Shown: piece by piece, positions 1-8,663 of the stretch
How positions within the stretch are numbered: position 1 is the stretch's first letter
Layout of the letters: every line of letters begins with the position of its first letter
NCBI GenBank assembly: GCA_026993705.1
Contig: JALWSJ010000175.1
Location: 1-23,024, forward strand
Direction: 5' to 3'
From: Flavobacteriales bacterium
GTDB taxonomy: Bacteria; Bacteroidota; Bacteroidia; Flavobacteriales_D; Parvicellaceae
DNA length: 23,024 bases
Notes under the pieces: model-generated
Databases searched by the model: none
What the model saw: the letters and a program-made list of their open reading frames with translations, nothing else
What the model was told of the DNA's origin: nothing
Position numbers and translations under genes: made by a program

Positions 1-1865
1 GAGCAAGCCCGCTCGCTCAATTAAATTCATTGCGTTTTGGAAACCCGGAGAATGAAAAAACTAAATGGTTGGTAAAAGGGGTAACAAAAGGAATTGGTGA
101 TTATGGAAATGCTTTTGGGGTGCCAACAGTGGGCGGTGAGATGTTTTTTGATGAAAGTTACAATCAAAATCCTTTAGTAAATGCTTTTTCAGCCGGAATA
201 ATGAAAGTGGGAGAAATGATTTCAGCTACGGCATCGGGAGTTGGGAATCCTGTTTTTATTGTGGGGTCGGCAACTGGCAAAGACGGTATTCATGGAGCCG
301 CTTTTGCGTCGAAAGATATAACCGAAGATTCGATGGATGATTTGCCGGCAGTACAAGTCGGAGACCCTTTTCAAGAAAAGTTACTATTGGAAGCTACTTT
401 GGAATTAGCAAAAACTGACGCGGTAGTTGGTATGCAAGATATGGGAGCGGCAGGAATAACGTGTTCGACTTGTGAAATGAGTGCGGCGGGGAAAGTCGGA
501 ATGAAGATTGATTTGGATAAAGTACCTACACGTCAGCAAGGCATGAAAGATTGGGAAATATTACTTTCAGAATCCCAAGAAAGAATGTTAGTTGTTGTAG
601 AGAAAGGAAAAGAGAATATAGTTCAAGCTATTTTTGATAAATGGGACTTGAATTGTGCAGAGATAGGAGAAGTAACCGAGGGGGGAATGGTAGAGTTTTC
701 TTATGGAGGGAAAGTTGTAGCAAATGTCAATGCCGATTCATTGGTGTTGGGCGGAGGAGCTCCGGTTTACGAAAGAGAGTATAAGGAACCTGCGTATTAT
801 CAAGAATATAAAAAGTTTAAAATTGAAGATATAAAAGAACCCGAAAATTTAGTCGAGGTTGCAAATTTCTTGATTTCACATCCTAATATAGCTTCCAAAA
901 AATGGGTATATGAACAGTATGATAGCATGGTAGGAGCGGGAACAATGACAACTAATTTACCTTCTGATTCAGGTATTGTAAACATTAAGGGGACAAATAA
1001 AGCCATGGCTATGACTGTTGATTGTAATTCCAGATATGTGAATGCCGACCCTGAAACAGGATGTGCGATAGCAGTATCAGAAGCTGCAAGAAATATTGTT
1101 TGTTCGGGTGGAGAGCCATCGGCGATTACGAATTGCTTGAATTTTGGAAACCCGTATAATCCTGAGTCGTATTGGCAATTTGTAGGTTCAGTAAAAGGAA
1201 TGACAAAGGCTTGCGAAAAATTTGAAACACCGGTAACAGGGGGGAATGTAAGTTTTTATAACCAGTCGATAATAGATGGAAAAGAAGTACCTGTTTTTCC
1301 AACACCAACGATTGGAATGTTGGGGATAATTGAAGATAAAAAGAATGTAACATCTTTAGATTTTAAACAAAAAGGAGATTTAATTTTCTTGATAGGTAAA
1401 TCCGTAAATGATATAGCAAGTTCAGAGTATTTATACAGCTATCATAACGTAAAAGAATCTCCGGCTCCTTATTTTGATTTGGAAGAGGAGTTTCAGATGC
1501 ATCAAACAGTTAAAGGATTAATAAAAAGAAGTTTAGTAAACGCTGTTCATGATTGTTCTGATGGGGGGGTGTATGTTTCTCTAGTGGAAATGTCAATGCC
1601 AAATCATTTAGGTTTTGATATTGTAACTGACTCGGAAATTAGGGAAGATGCCTTTTTATTTGGAGAAGCACAAGGACGTATAGTTGTGTCTGTTACCAAT
1701 GAAAACGAAGAAGACTTTTTAGATTATATGATAGCTTCTAATACGCCTTTTACGCTGTTAGGGCATGTTACTCAAGGGAAAATGGTGGTAGATGATGTTC
1801 ACTTTGGTTTTAGCAAAGATATTGAAAAAGTACATGGTGAAGCTTTGGGGGAATTGTTGAATTGA
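1..1865 (+). CDS. purL: Phosphoribosylformylglycinamidine synthase subunit PurL (5' end missing)
   Basis: This is the small (Bacillus-type) PurL, which makes FGAM from FGAR, ATP and PurQ-delivered ammonia in de novo purine synthesis in the cytoplasm. The reading frame is open from the window edge and reads SPLAQLNSLRFGNPEN, a PurL-conserved stretch, so the gene starts outside the window and the TTG at 30 is not the real start. About 620 residues are visible of a usual ~740. Both AIRS-type halves can be followed. The first contains FGVPTVGGE and the second contains TGGNVSFYN and the metal/ATP motif HDCSDGGVYVS near the C-terminus. The chain stops at GEALGELLN with no glutaminase domain, which excludes the ~1,300-residue fused form and implies separate purQ and purS elsewhere. 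A strong terminator follows. Confidence 0.95.
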   Translation, partial: ASPLAQLNSLRFGNPENEKTKWLVKGVTKGIGDYGNAFGVPTVGGEMFFDESYNQNPLVNAFSAGIMKVGEMISATASGVGNPVFIVGSATGKDGIHGAAFASKDITEDSMDDLPAVQVGDPFQEKLLLEATLELAKTDAVVGMQDMGAAGITCSTCEMSAAGKVGMKIDLDKVPTRQQGMKDWEILLSESQERMLVVVEKGKENIVQAIFDKWDLNCAEIGEVTEGGMVEFSYGGKVVANVNADSLVLGGGAPVYEREYKEPAYYQEYKKFKIEDIKEPENLVEVANFLISHPNIASKKWVYEQYDSMVGAGTMTTNLPSDSGIVNIKGTNKAMAMTVDCNSRYVNADPETGCAIAVSEAARNIVCSGGEPSAITNCLNFGNPYNPESYWQFVGSVKGMTKACEKFETPVTGGNVSFYNQSIIDGKEVPVFPTPTIGMLGIIEDKKNVTSLDFKQKGDLIFLIGKSVNDIASSEYLYSYHNVKESPAPYFDLEEEFQMHQTVKGLIKRSLVNAVHDCSDGGVYVSLVEMSMPNHLGFDIVTDSEIREDAFLFGEAQGRIVVSVTNENEEDFLDYMIASNTPFTLLGHVTQGKMVVDDVHFGFSKDIEKVHGEALGELLN

Positions 1866-1887
1866 AATAAATTAGAATTTTGAAAGT

Positions 1888-1922
1888 AAAAAACATTTTT
1901 CGTATTACGGGAAATGTTTTTT
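1888..1922 (+). terminator. Intrinsic terminator of purL
   Basis: A near-continuous hairpin starts 22 nt after the purL stop. AAAAAACATTT (1888-1898) pairs with AAATGTTTTTT (1912-1922). The intervening 13 nt extend the stem through two G-U pairs and CGT/ACG, closing on a 3-nt loop. A T-run forms the 3' arm and tail. Confidence 0.8.
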
Positions 1923-2161
1923 TGTTATACCTTTAGTAATCAATTGATTTCGTTATGATAAGTCAAAATGTGTGTTAGCATTGGTTTAGTACGGTTTTGA
2001 GAGCCGCAATCGTAGCTACGTTGAGTGTCGAAAAACGAATGTTTCTGATAATAATACGGAGTTTGGATTTGTCATAGAACTTCACTCATGGATTTAAGGT
2101 CATAGAAGAGAGTTGTATTTTGATTATTATAATCTTATCTTCGTGAAAAATAGAAAATAAA
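1923..2161. other. Intergenic region upstream of the LamG protein gene
   Basis: Between the purL terminator and the next start I see no convincing ORF or RNA gene. The only recognisable site is the promoter-like pair at 2113-2143. Two short GTCATAGAA repeats (near 2073 and 2099) have no clear meaning. Confidence 0.4.
2113..2143 (+). promoter_or_regulatory. Bacteroidota-type promoter for the LamG protein gene
   Basis: TTG at 2113-2115 and TATCTTCG at 2136-2143 are 20 nt apart, one mismatch from the TTG/TAnnTTTG consensus of the Bacteroidota primary sigma factor. The inferred start of transcription lies about 10 nt before the ATG at 2162, leaving a very short leader. Confidence 0.5.
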
Positions 2162-3781
2162 ATGACAAAGGGACTGATAGGTATATTACTGTTATTTGTT
2201 TTGAGTGGATATGCTCAACCTGCCGGATATGCGTGGGGAAAACAGTTATTGGTAGATGGAACAAAAGTATCCGGGAGTACGAATTTGATAAATTTCACGA
2301 TGTTGGTCAACATGATTGATCCGGATTTGAGAAGTGTTAGCAATGGAGGACATGTAGAAAGTGATAATGGGTATGATATAATTTTTACTTATGGAGACTG
2401 TGGTACGACTACTTTAGTTCATCAGCTAGAGAAGTATGATCCTGTTACAGGGGAGTTGATTGCTTGGGTAAAAGTAAATCGATTGAATGCAACATCCAAT
2501 ACAAATTTACACATGTACTATGGCAATCCTAGTGTAGTAACCGATCCATCATCCACTGGAGCTTGGAATACAAATGTAGCAGCAGTTTATCATTTGTCAA
2601 ATGATGACTTCTCAGACGGTACATCAAATGCGATGAATGGGACAAATATGTCTTCTACAAAATCAGTTGGTAAAATTGGAGATTCACGAACGGTTGGGGC
2701 AGGTAAATACATTAATGTTTCCGAAAGCGGAACTACAAGTTTGGACTTAACTCAACTCACTATGAGTGCGTGGGTTTACCCCACTGATTATAATGTAGCT
2801 TCTGATAGAGGGATTATAGTAAACAAAGAAAGTCGATATGAAATGGGGCTTAGAGATTTATATGGAGAGTTACAAGGAGCATCACAGCCGGGGTGTTGGC
2901 GTTGGGCAGGAACGCGTATAGTACCGTTAAATACTTGGACTTTGGTTACGGTAGTTTTTGCGGGAGGAAAAGAAAGACACTATGTAAACGGTATGTGGAT
3001 TGAAGATTTTACTGATTGTACAAATCCTTTGGGAACAAATGACAGTGATTTAAGAATAGGGGCAAGAGGAGGAGATGGTTCTCCCGGAAGTTATTTTATT
3101 GGTCGCATAGATGAGGTTAAATTAACCAATAGAGAAGAAACGGCGGACTGGATAAAAACTGAATATAATAATCAAAATGATCCTAATACCTTTTATATCA
3201 AAAGTGCTGAAATGACGGCACATGATTTATGTTTTACATTACCTATCGAATTGAATTATTTTAAAGTAACTCAAGTCGAAGAAAGCGTTTTGTTGGAATG
3301 GAGTACGTTGAGTGAAACAGAGAATGATTATTTTGAGGTGCAACGTTCTACTGATTTATATCATTGGGAAACTATTACAACAGTTAGTGGTGCAGGAAAC
3401 AGCGTTTCTGAAATCAAGTATAAAACCATAGATGAAAAACCAATAGAAGGGCAGTCCTATTATCGTATAAGACAAGTTGATTTTAATGGTGAGTTTTCTT
3501 TTTCAGAGATAGAGATAGTTGATATTCAGTCATTTCTTTCCGATTTGCGTTGTTCTCCCAATCCAACGAGAACATTTACTTATCTTGAGGCAAATGGGTT
3601 AACGGATGGTGGTTTTGATATTGTTGTTTATAATTCTTTGGGAAAGAGAATTGAGGTAAAGTTTGTTAAAGTAGCGACGAATAAGATACAACTAGATTTT
3701 GCTAATCAACCGCTTGGAGTTTACTTCGTCCAAGTAAAAGAAGACAAAGCAACTAAAATAGTTCGTTTTGTAAAGAATTAG
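2162..3781 (+). CDS. Secreted DUF2341/LamG-domain protein with T9SS sorting domain
   Basis: A 539-residue exported protein. Residues 1-18 form a signal peptide (hydrophobic GILLLFVLSGYA, then QP). Residues ~35-125 look like DUF2341, ending in the typical MYYGNP. Residues ~140-325 form a LamG/concanavalin-like jelly roll, with AAVYHLSND at its start, MSAWVYP in the core and YFIGRIDEVKLTNR at the end. Residues ~358-455 are the FN3-like module LPIELNYFKV...YYRIRQVDFNGEFSFSEIE that often precedes sorting domains in this phylum. Residues ~463-539 are a T9SS type A sorting domain (SPNPTR...LGVYFVQVKEDKATKIVRFVKN). DUF2341 plus LamG suggests carbohydrate or surface binding, probably adhesion or polysaccharide capture. 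No catalytic motif is visible and the ligand cannot be named. It is a single gene, with its own promoter and a hairpin at 3871-3905 downstream. Confidence 0.85.
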   Translation: MTKGLIGILLLFVLSGYAQPAGYAWGKQLLVDGTKVSGSTNLINFTMLVNMIDPDLRSVSNGGHVESDNGYDIIFTYGDCGTTTLVHQLEKYDPVTGELIAWVKVNRLNATSNTNLHMYYGNPSVVTDPSSTGAWNTNVAAVYHLSNDDFSDGTSNAMNGTNMSSTKSVGKIGDSRTVGAGKYINVSESGTTSLDLTQLTMSAWVYPTDYNVASDRGIIVNKESRYEMGLRDLYGELQGASQPGCWRWAGTRIVPLNTWTLVTVVFAGGKERHYVNGMWIEDFTDCTNPLGTNDSDLRIGARGGDGSPGSYFIGRIDEVKLTNREETADWIKTEYNNQNDPNTFYIKSAEMTAHDLCFTLPIELNYFKVTQVEESVLLEWSTLSETENDYFEVQRSTDLYHWETITTVSGAGNSVSEIKYKTIDEKPIEGQSYYRIRQVDFNGEFSFSEIEIVDIQSFLSDLRCSPNPTRTFTYLEANGLTDGGFDIVVYNSLGKRIEVKFVKVATNKIQLDFANQPLGVYFVQVKEDKATKIVRFVKN

Positions 3782-3870
3782 TTGTGAAATAGAGTAGTGT
3801 GAGGAATAAAATATTTCCGTTTTTTTAGTAAAGGGTAGAAACTTTTTGTATATTGTATTTCAATTTTTTA

Positions 3871-3909
3871 TTCAACAAAAACTTACCTTTATTGTTTTTG
3901 TTGAATTTT
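3871..3909 (+). terminator. Perfect 12-bp inverted repeat, probable terminator of the LamG protein gene
   Basis: TTCAACAAAAAC (3871-3882) and GTTTTTGTTGAA (3894-3905) are exact reverse complements separated by 11 nt. TTTT follows. The site lies 90 nt past the LamG gene stop and just before the preferred start of the protease gene at 3925. It could also act as a leader hairpin or an operator for the protease gene. Confidence 0.55.
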
Positions 3910-3924
3910 CTGATAATCAATTAT

Positions 3925-6195
3925 ATGAGTGTACAAATTTTACTATTGGTAGGAGCGTTAAGTATCGGGCTTTTATCATTCGGACAAGTAACCAATCAAG
4001 GGAAACCATTAAGTTGGAAAGCCTTAACAGAAAAAGAAAACATTCCTGTATATCAATTGCCCCCCATTGATATAGAACAACTAAAAGCAGAAGATGAAAT
4101 AAACGATAAATTACCCAAGCCATGGCGTTTCGGGTATAAGCATACAGTAAGCTATGGTTTAGAAGATGGTCAATGGTCAACTTTGCCCAATGGCGATAGG
4201 ATTTGGCGAATAGAATTTTACTCCCCAAACGCCTTATCATTAAATTTTATTTTTGATGAGTTTTGGATGCCTAAAGAAGGGAAAGTATATTTATATAGCG
4301 AAAACCATAAAGAATTATTAGGAGCTTATACCGAAACACAAAACCCAAAAAGTGGAGTGTTAGCAACTTGGTTGGTTAATGCAGATAGGGTAATCGTGGA
4401 GTATTTTGAACCGGCAGATGTTCAAGGGCAAGGAAAACTACACCTCGGAAATATTACACACGGTTATCGAAATGCAAAAACCTTCAAACAGCAAAAAGCA
4501 CTCAATAGTTCAGGTGATTGTAATGTAGATGTTGATTGTCCGATTGGGACGGATTGGCAGGCGTATAAAGATTTGAATAAAAAAGCAGTAGGTATTCTAT
4601 TATCAGGAGGTTCAGGTTTTTGTTCCGGAGCATTGGTTAATAACACCTCAAATGATGGTACACCGTATTTTCTGACTGCAAATCACTGTTACAGCGATCC
4701 TACACAATGGGCGTTTAGATTTGAATGGATCAGCCCAACACCGGATTGTGCAACTTCAGCACCAAGTCAAGCAGGTCCCACCAATAAAACCATAAGTGGA
4801 GCAACTTTACGAGCCAAAAATCCCAATTCAGATTTCTGTTTAGTAGAAATTAATTCACCAATTCCAAGTGCTTGGGACTTAACATGGGCAGGTTGGGATC
4901 ATTCCGATACACCACCTAGTTATGTAGTAGGTATTCATCATCCGAGTGGAGATGTAATGAAAGTGAGCAGAGATGATACAGGTCCAATTCAAGCTGTAAA
5001 TAATGGAGCACAAACATGGACAATTACCACAGCCGGAGGTGGTTGGGAAATTGGAGTAACTGAGCCGGGGTCATCAGGTTCTCCTCTATTTGATAACAAT
5101 GGAAGAGTTATTGGGCAATTATACGGAGGAGGAGCAGCTTGCTCGGGAACTACCGACAACGGACAGTTGGATTTTTATGGTAGATTTGGCGTTTCGTGGG
5201 ATGGAGCATCGTCTGCAACTCGATTAAAAGATTGGTTAGATCCTAATAATATCAATACACCTACATTAGACGCTTATCCTCCGCTACAATCTTACGCGTT
5301 AGACGCTTCGATTTTAGTTGATATTCCCGAAGTTCTATGTCCTCAAACAACGATACAACCATCAATTGTTTTAACCAATAGAGGAACTACAAACTTGACA
5401 TCGGCTACTGTTTCATGGTCGTCAAATGGAGGGGCAAATACAACCATCAATTGGACGGGGAATTTAGCTCAAAATCAGTCGGAAACAATAGCTTTAGGTA
5501 CGCTGAGTGACCCAAGCGGTGTTTATAATATTACAGCAACAGTAGCAAATCCAAATAACGGAACAGACGAAAATACGGCGAACAATTCCAATTCATCCTC
5601 ATATACAATAGATAGTTATGCTACTGCAACAATAAATTTATCACTATTAACCGATGACTATGCAAGCGAAACATCATGGGAATTCAGAACACAAAGCGGA
5701 ACAGTGCTTTATTCTAATCCTAGTACAGCCTATTCGAATGCAACCCAATATAACGAATCATTCTCTGTAACTGCGGGGAACTGTTATGAATTTGAAATTT
5801 TTGACGGGGCAAGTGACGGAATATGTTGCAATTACGGGCAAGGAGCTTATAGCCTGTCTACCGATAACGGAACAGACATCAAACAAGGAGGAAATTTTGG
5901 AGCAAGCGAAATAACCAAAATAACCATAGCTTCATCATCTTCTATTAGTCAAAACAGTCTAGAAAATATAAAAGTTTATCCACAGCCGGTGAATGATATA
6001 TTGCATGTAGAAGGCAATGGAAACAGCCGATATAAGTACGTATTGTTAAACACCTTATCTCAAGTCGTAGCAAGTGGTAAATTCACTCAAAAAGGAGTGA
6101 TAAACACAAGCTTCTTGCCTCAAGGGTTGTATCTTCTGCACATAGAAAATCAAGAAAATAACAAATCAATTATCAAGAAAATAATAGTCCAATAA
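3925..6195 (+). CDS. Lysyl-endopeptidase-like secreted serine protease with T9SS sorting domain
   Basis: A 756-residue exported proprotease resembling Achromobacter protease I (lysyl endopeptidase, trypsin fold). From the chosen ATG, residues 1-20 form the signal peptide (MSVQILLLVGALSIGLLSFG, then Q). A propeptide runs to ~195. The catalytic domain is ~196-450: His254 in YFLTANHC, Asp303 in NSDFCLVE and Ser384 in EPGSSGSP. Asp416 (QLDFYGR) aligns with the Asp that sets Lys specificity in protease I. Residues ~465-565 look like a CARDB domain. Residues ~570-670 form a Cys-containing module (TDDYASETSWEF...DGICCNYGQG). Residues ~677-756 are the T9SS sorting domain. The frame is open back to ATG 3853, but the extra residues would cross the hairpin at 3871-3905 and spoil the signal peptide. 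idi follows after 3 nt. Likely role: extracellular protein degradation for nutrition. Confidence 0.9.
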   Translation: MSVQILLLVGALSIGLLSFGQVTNQGKPLSWKALTEKENIPVYQLPPIDIEQLKAEDEINDKLPKPWRFGYKHTVSYGLEDGQWSTLPNGDRIWRIEFYSPNALSLNFIFDEFWMPKEGKVYLYSENHKELLGAYTETQNPKSGVLATWLVNADRVIVEYFEPADVQGQGKLHLGNITHGYRNAKTFKQQKALNSSGDCNVDVDCPIGTDWQAYKDLNKKAVGILLSGGSGFCSGALVNNTSNDGTPYFLTANHCYSDPTQWAFRFEWISPTPDCATSAPSQAGPTNKTISGATLRAKNPNSDFCLVEINSPIPSAWDLTWAGWDHSDTPPSYVVGIHHPSGDVMKVSRDDTGPIQAVNNGAQTWTITTAGGGWEIGVTEPGSSGSPLFDNNGRVIGQLYGGGAACSGTTDNGQLDFYGRFGVSWDGASSATRLKDWLDPNNINTPTLDAYPPLQSYALDASILVDIPEVLCPQTTIQPSIVLTNRGTTNLTSATVSWSSNGGANTTINWTGNLAQNQSETIALGTLSDPSGVYNITATVANPNNGTDENTANNSNSSSYTIDSYATATINLSLLTDDYASETSWEFRTQSGTVLYSNPSTAYSNATQYNESFSVTAGNCYEFEIFDGASDGICCNYGQGAYSLSTDNGTDIKQGGNFGASEITKITIASSSSISQNSLENIKVYPQPVNDILHVEGNGNSRYKYVLLNTLSQVVASGKFTQKGVINTSFLPQGLYLLHIENQENNKSIIKKIIVQ

Positions 6196-6198
6196 ATA

Positions 6199-6711
6199 AT
6201 GGAGTATGTCATATTAGTAAACGAGCAGGACGAGCCGATAGGTAAAATGGAAAAGATGGAAGCCCACGAAAAAGCACTATTGCATAGAGCTTTTTCCGTT
6301 TTTATTTTTAACCGTAAGGGCGAAATGCTTCTGCAACAAAGAGCAATATCAAAATACCATTCCGGCGGACTTTGGACAAACACCTGTTGCAGTCATCCAC
6401 GCGAAGGCGAAGAAACTCTGCAGGCTGCACATCGTCGTTTACAAGAAGAAATGGGATTCGATTGTCCGATAGAAAAGCAGTTTCATTTCATCTATAAAAG
6501 CTCATTGGATAACAACTTGACCGAACACGAACTCGACCACGTATTCACGGGGATTTACGAAGGAGAAATCCACCCCAATCCCCAAGAAGTAGAGTCCTAT
6601 AAGTACATGAAAATACAAGAATTGAAAACAGACGTAGAGCAAAACCCTCAAAACTATACCGAATGGTTCAAAATCTGTTTAAAAGAAGTTCTTGAACGAG
6701 TAGAAGTATAA
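6199..6711 (+). CDS. idi: Isopentenyl-diphosphate delta-isomerase, type I
   Basis: A 170-residue cytosolic Nudix-fold enzyme that interconverts IPP and DMAPP for isoprenoid synthesis (menaquinone, undecaprenyl phosphate, carotenoids). The first catalytic Cys is in NTCCSHP (Cys64 by alignment to E. coli Cys67). The acidic pair Glu109/Glu111 in NLTEHELDHVF matches the E. coli metal/catalytic glutamates 114 and 116. His23, His29 and His66 are placed like the metal-binding histidines. A Nudix-like helix GEETLQAAHRRLQEEMGF follows the Cys. Length is normal for the family. The ATG is 3 nt after the protease stop, so the two are probably transcribed together although their functions are unrelated. 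Repeat R1 begins 9 nt after the stop. Confidence 0.95.
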   Translation: MEYVILVNEQDEPIGKMEKMEAHEKALLHRAFSVFIFNRKGEMLLQQRAISKYHSGGLWTNTCCSHPREGEETLQAAHRRLQEEMGFDCPIEKQFHFIYKSSLDNNLTEHELDHVFTGIYEGEIHPNPQEVESYKYMKIQELKTDVEQNPQNYTEWFKICLKEVLERVEV

Positions 6712-6720
6712 AGAAGATTT

Positions 6721-6884
6721 GGGCGTTCCCCTCATTTGCAAAACAAACATACCGCTTAGGGCGGAACGTTTGTCTTGCAAATGAGGGTCGGGCTATCCAC
6801 TATATCTTTTGGTGTGCATATATGCAACACACCAAAAGGATGCCGTTCCTATCCCTAACGCTAGGCAGGTAAGAGCAAAGAAAA
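6721..6884 (-). repeat. Structured interspersed repeat R1 (reverse orientation)
   Basis: A copy of the five-member family, read on the minus strand. Closing helix: GCGTT 6723-6727 with AACGC 6857-6861. Hairpin B: 6729-6748 pairs with 6768-6787 (20 bp); its only irregular pair is A-C on the plus strand but G-U on the minus strand. Hairpin A: CTTTTGGTGTG (6806-6816) pairs with 6828-6838, extended by ATCC/GGAT and GGC/GCC across the conserved ATATC bulge. The leader (6862-6884) holds TTTTCTTTGC on the minus strand. It occupies the idi-rimK gap and may end idi transcripts. Confidence 0.85.
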
Positions 6885-6956
6885 TGTTAGATTCCGAATA
6901 TCTTTACTCGTTATAAAACAACCAAACACAAGAAAAAAGATAAGAACCTACAAATA

Positions 6957-7850
6957 ATGAACATAGCAATACTATCCAGAGATTCAAATATCTATTCCAC
7001 TCATCGGTTAATTCAAGAAGGACGACAGCTAGGTCACAACATGTATGTAATCGACCATGTTCAGTGTAATCTTGTTGTTAAGAACGGAAGAACTGAAATA
7101 TACCAAGAAGATTTCAAGATAAAAAATATAGACCTTGTCATTCCACGAATAGGAGCAAACGTAACCGATATTGGTTTGTCTGTTATTCGACACTTTGAAT
7201 CCATGAAAGTTCCGGTTTTGTTGTCGTCAAAAGCACTTTCCGATTCAAGAGATAAAGTAAAGAGTTTGCAACTGTTTGCACAAAATAAAATTCCCACCCC
7301 GAACAGTGTTGCCGTAGGAAAAACACTACAAATCAAACTATTGCAACAAGTATTGGGAAAGCCACCATGGATACTAAAAATACCCGAAGGAACACAAGGA
7401 ATAGGAGTTGTATTATCTGAAAGCTCTCGGTCAGCAGAATCCACCATCGAAGCTTTTTTAAAACTAGGGAGTAGAGTCATAGTACAAGAGTATATAGAAG
7501 AAAGTAAAGCCTCTGACATTAGAGTTTTTGTTGTCAACAATCAAATAGTAGGAGCAATGAAACGTACAGCAGAACAAGGTTTTCGCTCAAATTTACACAG
7601 AGGTGCAACAGGCATTGAAATAACACTTACAGACCAAGAAAAAGAAGTCGCTTTAAAAGCCGTAAAAACGATGGGATTAAATGTAGCGGGCGTTGATTTA
7701 TTACAGAGCAGAAAAGGTGCTTTAGTGATGGAAGTAAACTCATCCCCCGGGTTAGAGGGAATTGAACAAAATACTACTGCTAACATAGCAAAAGAAATCA
7801 TCATTGCAGCAGAAAAGTATTACGAACAGTTTAAAATCAGAAAGACTTAG
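6957..7850 (+). CDS. rimK: RimK-like ATP-grasp ligase (ribosomal protein S6 L-glutamate ligase family)
   Basis: A 297-residue protein, close to the ~300 residues of E. coli RimK, which adds glutamate to the C-terminus of ribosomal protein S6 with ATP. The N-terminal domain (1-~95) contains VIPRIGANVTDIGLSVIRHFE, typical of RimK. The ATP-grasp region has WILKIPEGTQGIGV (Lys141 and the Gly-rich loop), VIVQEYIEE for adenine contacts, DIRVFVV, and the metal motif MEVNSSPGLEGIE (258-270). Members of this family can also attach glutamate to other substrates, so the target is inferred. The ATG at 6957 has no Shine-Dalgarno. The next gene starts 2 nt after the stop, which suggests translational coupling. 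Confidence 0.9.
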   Translation: MNIAILSRDSNIYSTHRLIQEGRQLGHNMYVIDHVQCNLVVKNGRTEIYQEDFKIKNIDLVIPRIGANVTDIGLSVIRHFESMKVPVLLSSKALSDSRDKVKSLQLFAQNKIPTPNSVAVGKTLQIKLLQQVLGKPPWILKIPEGTQGIGVVLSESSRSAESTIEAFLKLGSRVIVQEYIEESKASDIRVFVVNNQIVGAMKRTAEQGFRSNLHRGATGIEITLTDQEKEVALKAVKTMGLNVAGVDLLQSRKGALVMEVNSSPGLEGIEQNTTANIAKEIIIAAEKYYEQFKIRKT

Positions 7851-7852
7851 TT

Positions 7853-8620
7853 ATGCCTATAATACAAGATATGATGGGAAGAACTATCACTCTCCCCGAA
7901 TACCCAAAGCGTATAATTTCACTCGTTCCTTCTCAAACCGAATTGCTTTATGATTTAGGTGTAGGAGAAAGAGTAGTGGGTATAACTAAATTCTGTATAA
8001 AACCACAACAGTGGTATAAATCAAAACCAAGAATAGGCGGAACAAAAAACGTTAATCATGAAAAAGTAAACGAATTACACCCCGATTTAATCATAGCTAA
8101 CAAAGAAGAAAACACAAAAGAAGATATAGAAAAACTCAGTGAGAAGTATCCGGTTTGGGTAAGTGACATAAATAGTTATAAAGAAGCATTAATTTCTATT
8201 CAATCCATTGCAAATATTTGCGGATATAGCGAAATGGCTAAAGAATTGGTAAAAGAAATAGAAAAAAGGCGGAAGAAATACAAGCGTTTGCACGTTCAAA
8301 CTCAGCAACAAAAAGTGCTGTACTTAATTTGGCGAAATCCGTGGATGACGGTGGGAGCACAAACTTATATACACTCTATCCTAACAGAATTAGGCTATAA
8401 AAACGTGATAGGAGCCAGTCGATATCCGGTACTGACAGATGAGGAACTAAAAAAACTTTTGCCCGATGTTGTTTTCTTATCTAGTGAACCTTATCCCTTC
8501 AAAGAAAAGCACATTGCGGAAATACAAAAACTCTTACCCGCGAGCAACATAAAATTAGTAGATGGCGAACTATATAGTTGGTACGGCTCAAGGTTATTGC
8601 ATACATTTGTTTCGTTGTAA
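7853..8620 (+). CDS. BtuF/TroA-fold helical-backbone metal receptor without signal peptide
   Basis: A 255-residue protein with the class III substrate-binding fold (Peripla_BP_2). The N-terminal half carries RIISLVPSQTELLYDLGVGERVVGIT and the paired IGGTKNVNHEKVNELHPDLIIANKEEN. A helical backbone follows (~115-145), then the second lobe with LTELGYKNVIGASRYPVLTDEELKKLLPDVVFLSSEPYPF. Such proteins normally bind cobalamin, haem or siderophores in the periplasm for an ABC importer. This one begins MPIIQDMMGRTITLPEYP, with no signal peptide or lipobox, and no permease or ATPase gene is nearby. Either a cytoplasmic role or an unidentified upstream start is possible; an upstream start would overlap rimK. 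Its coupling to rimK (2-nt gap) is clear. The ligand is not identifiable. Confidence 0.8.
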   Translation: MPIIQDMMGRTITLPEYPKRIISLVPSQTELLYDLGVGERVVGITKFCIKPQQWYKSKPRIGGTKNVNHEKVNELHPDLIIANKEENTKEDIEKLSEKYPVWVSDINSYKEALISIQSIANICGYSEMAKELVKEIEKRRKKYKRLHVQTQQQKVLYLIWRNPWMTVGAQTYIHSILTELGYKNVIGASRYPVLTDEELKKLLPDVVFLSSEPYPFKEKHIAEIQKLLPASNIKLVDGELYSWYGSRLLHTFVSL

Positions 8621-8628
8621 TTTTTTAT

Positions 8629-8663
8629 AAAGAAAGGTAAGAAAATTAAAATTTACTTTCTTT
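8629..8663 (+). terminator. Weak terminator-like hairpin after the BtuF-like gene
   Basis: AAAGAAAG (8629-8636) pairs with CTTTCTTT (8656-8663), with three further A-T pairs past a bulged G. The tail is not T-rich, so termination is uncertain. Confidence 0.35.

Noticed and set aside
1..31. TTG at position 30 as the real start of purL
   Set aside because: The frame is open to the window edge with PurL-conserved residues, and about 120 N-terminal residues of the family are missing.
7061..7804. Long antisense ORFs inside rimK and other genes (also 9054-10499 plus, 19910-20476 plus, 15030-16234 minus)
   Set aside because: They are opposite to clearly conserved genes, have no recognisable domains, and are explained by codon bias on the coding strand.
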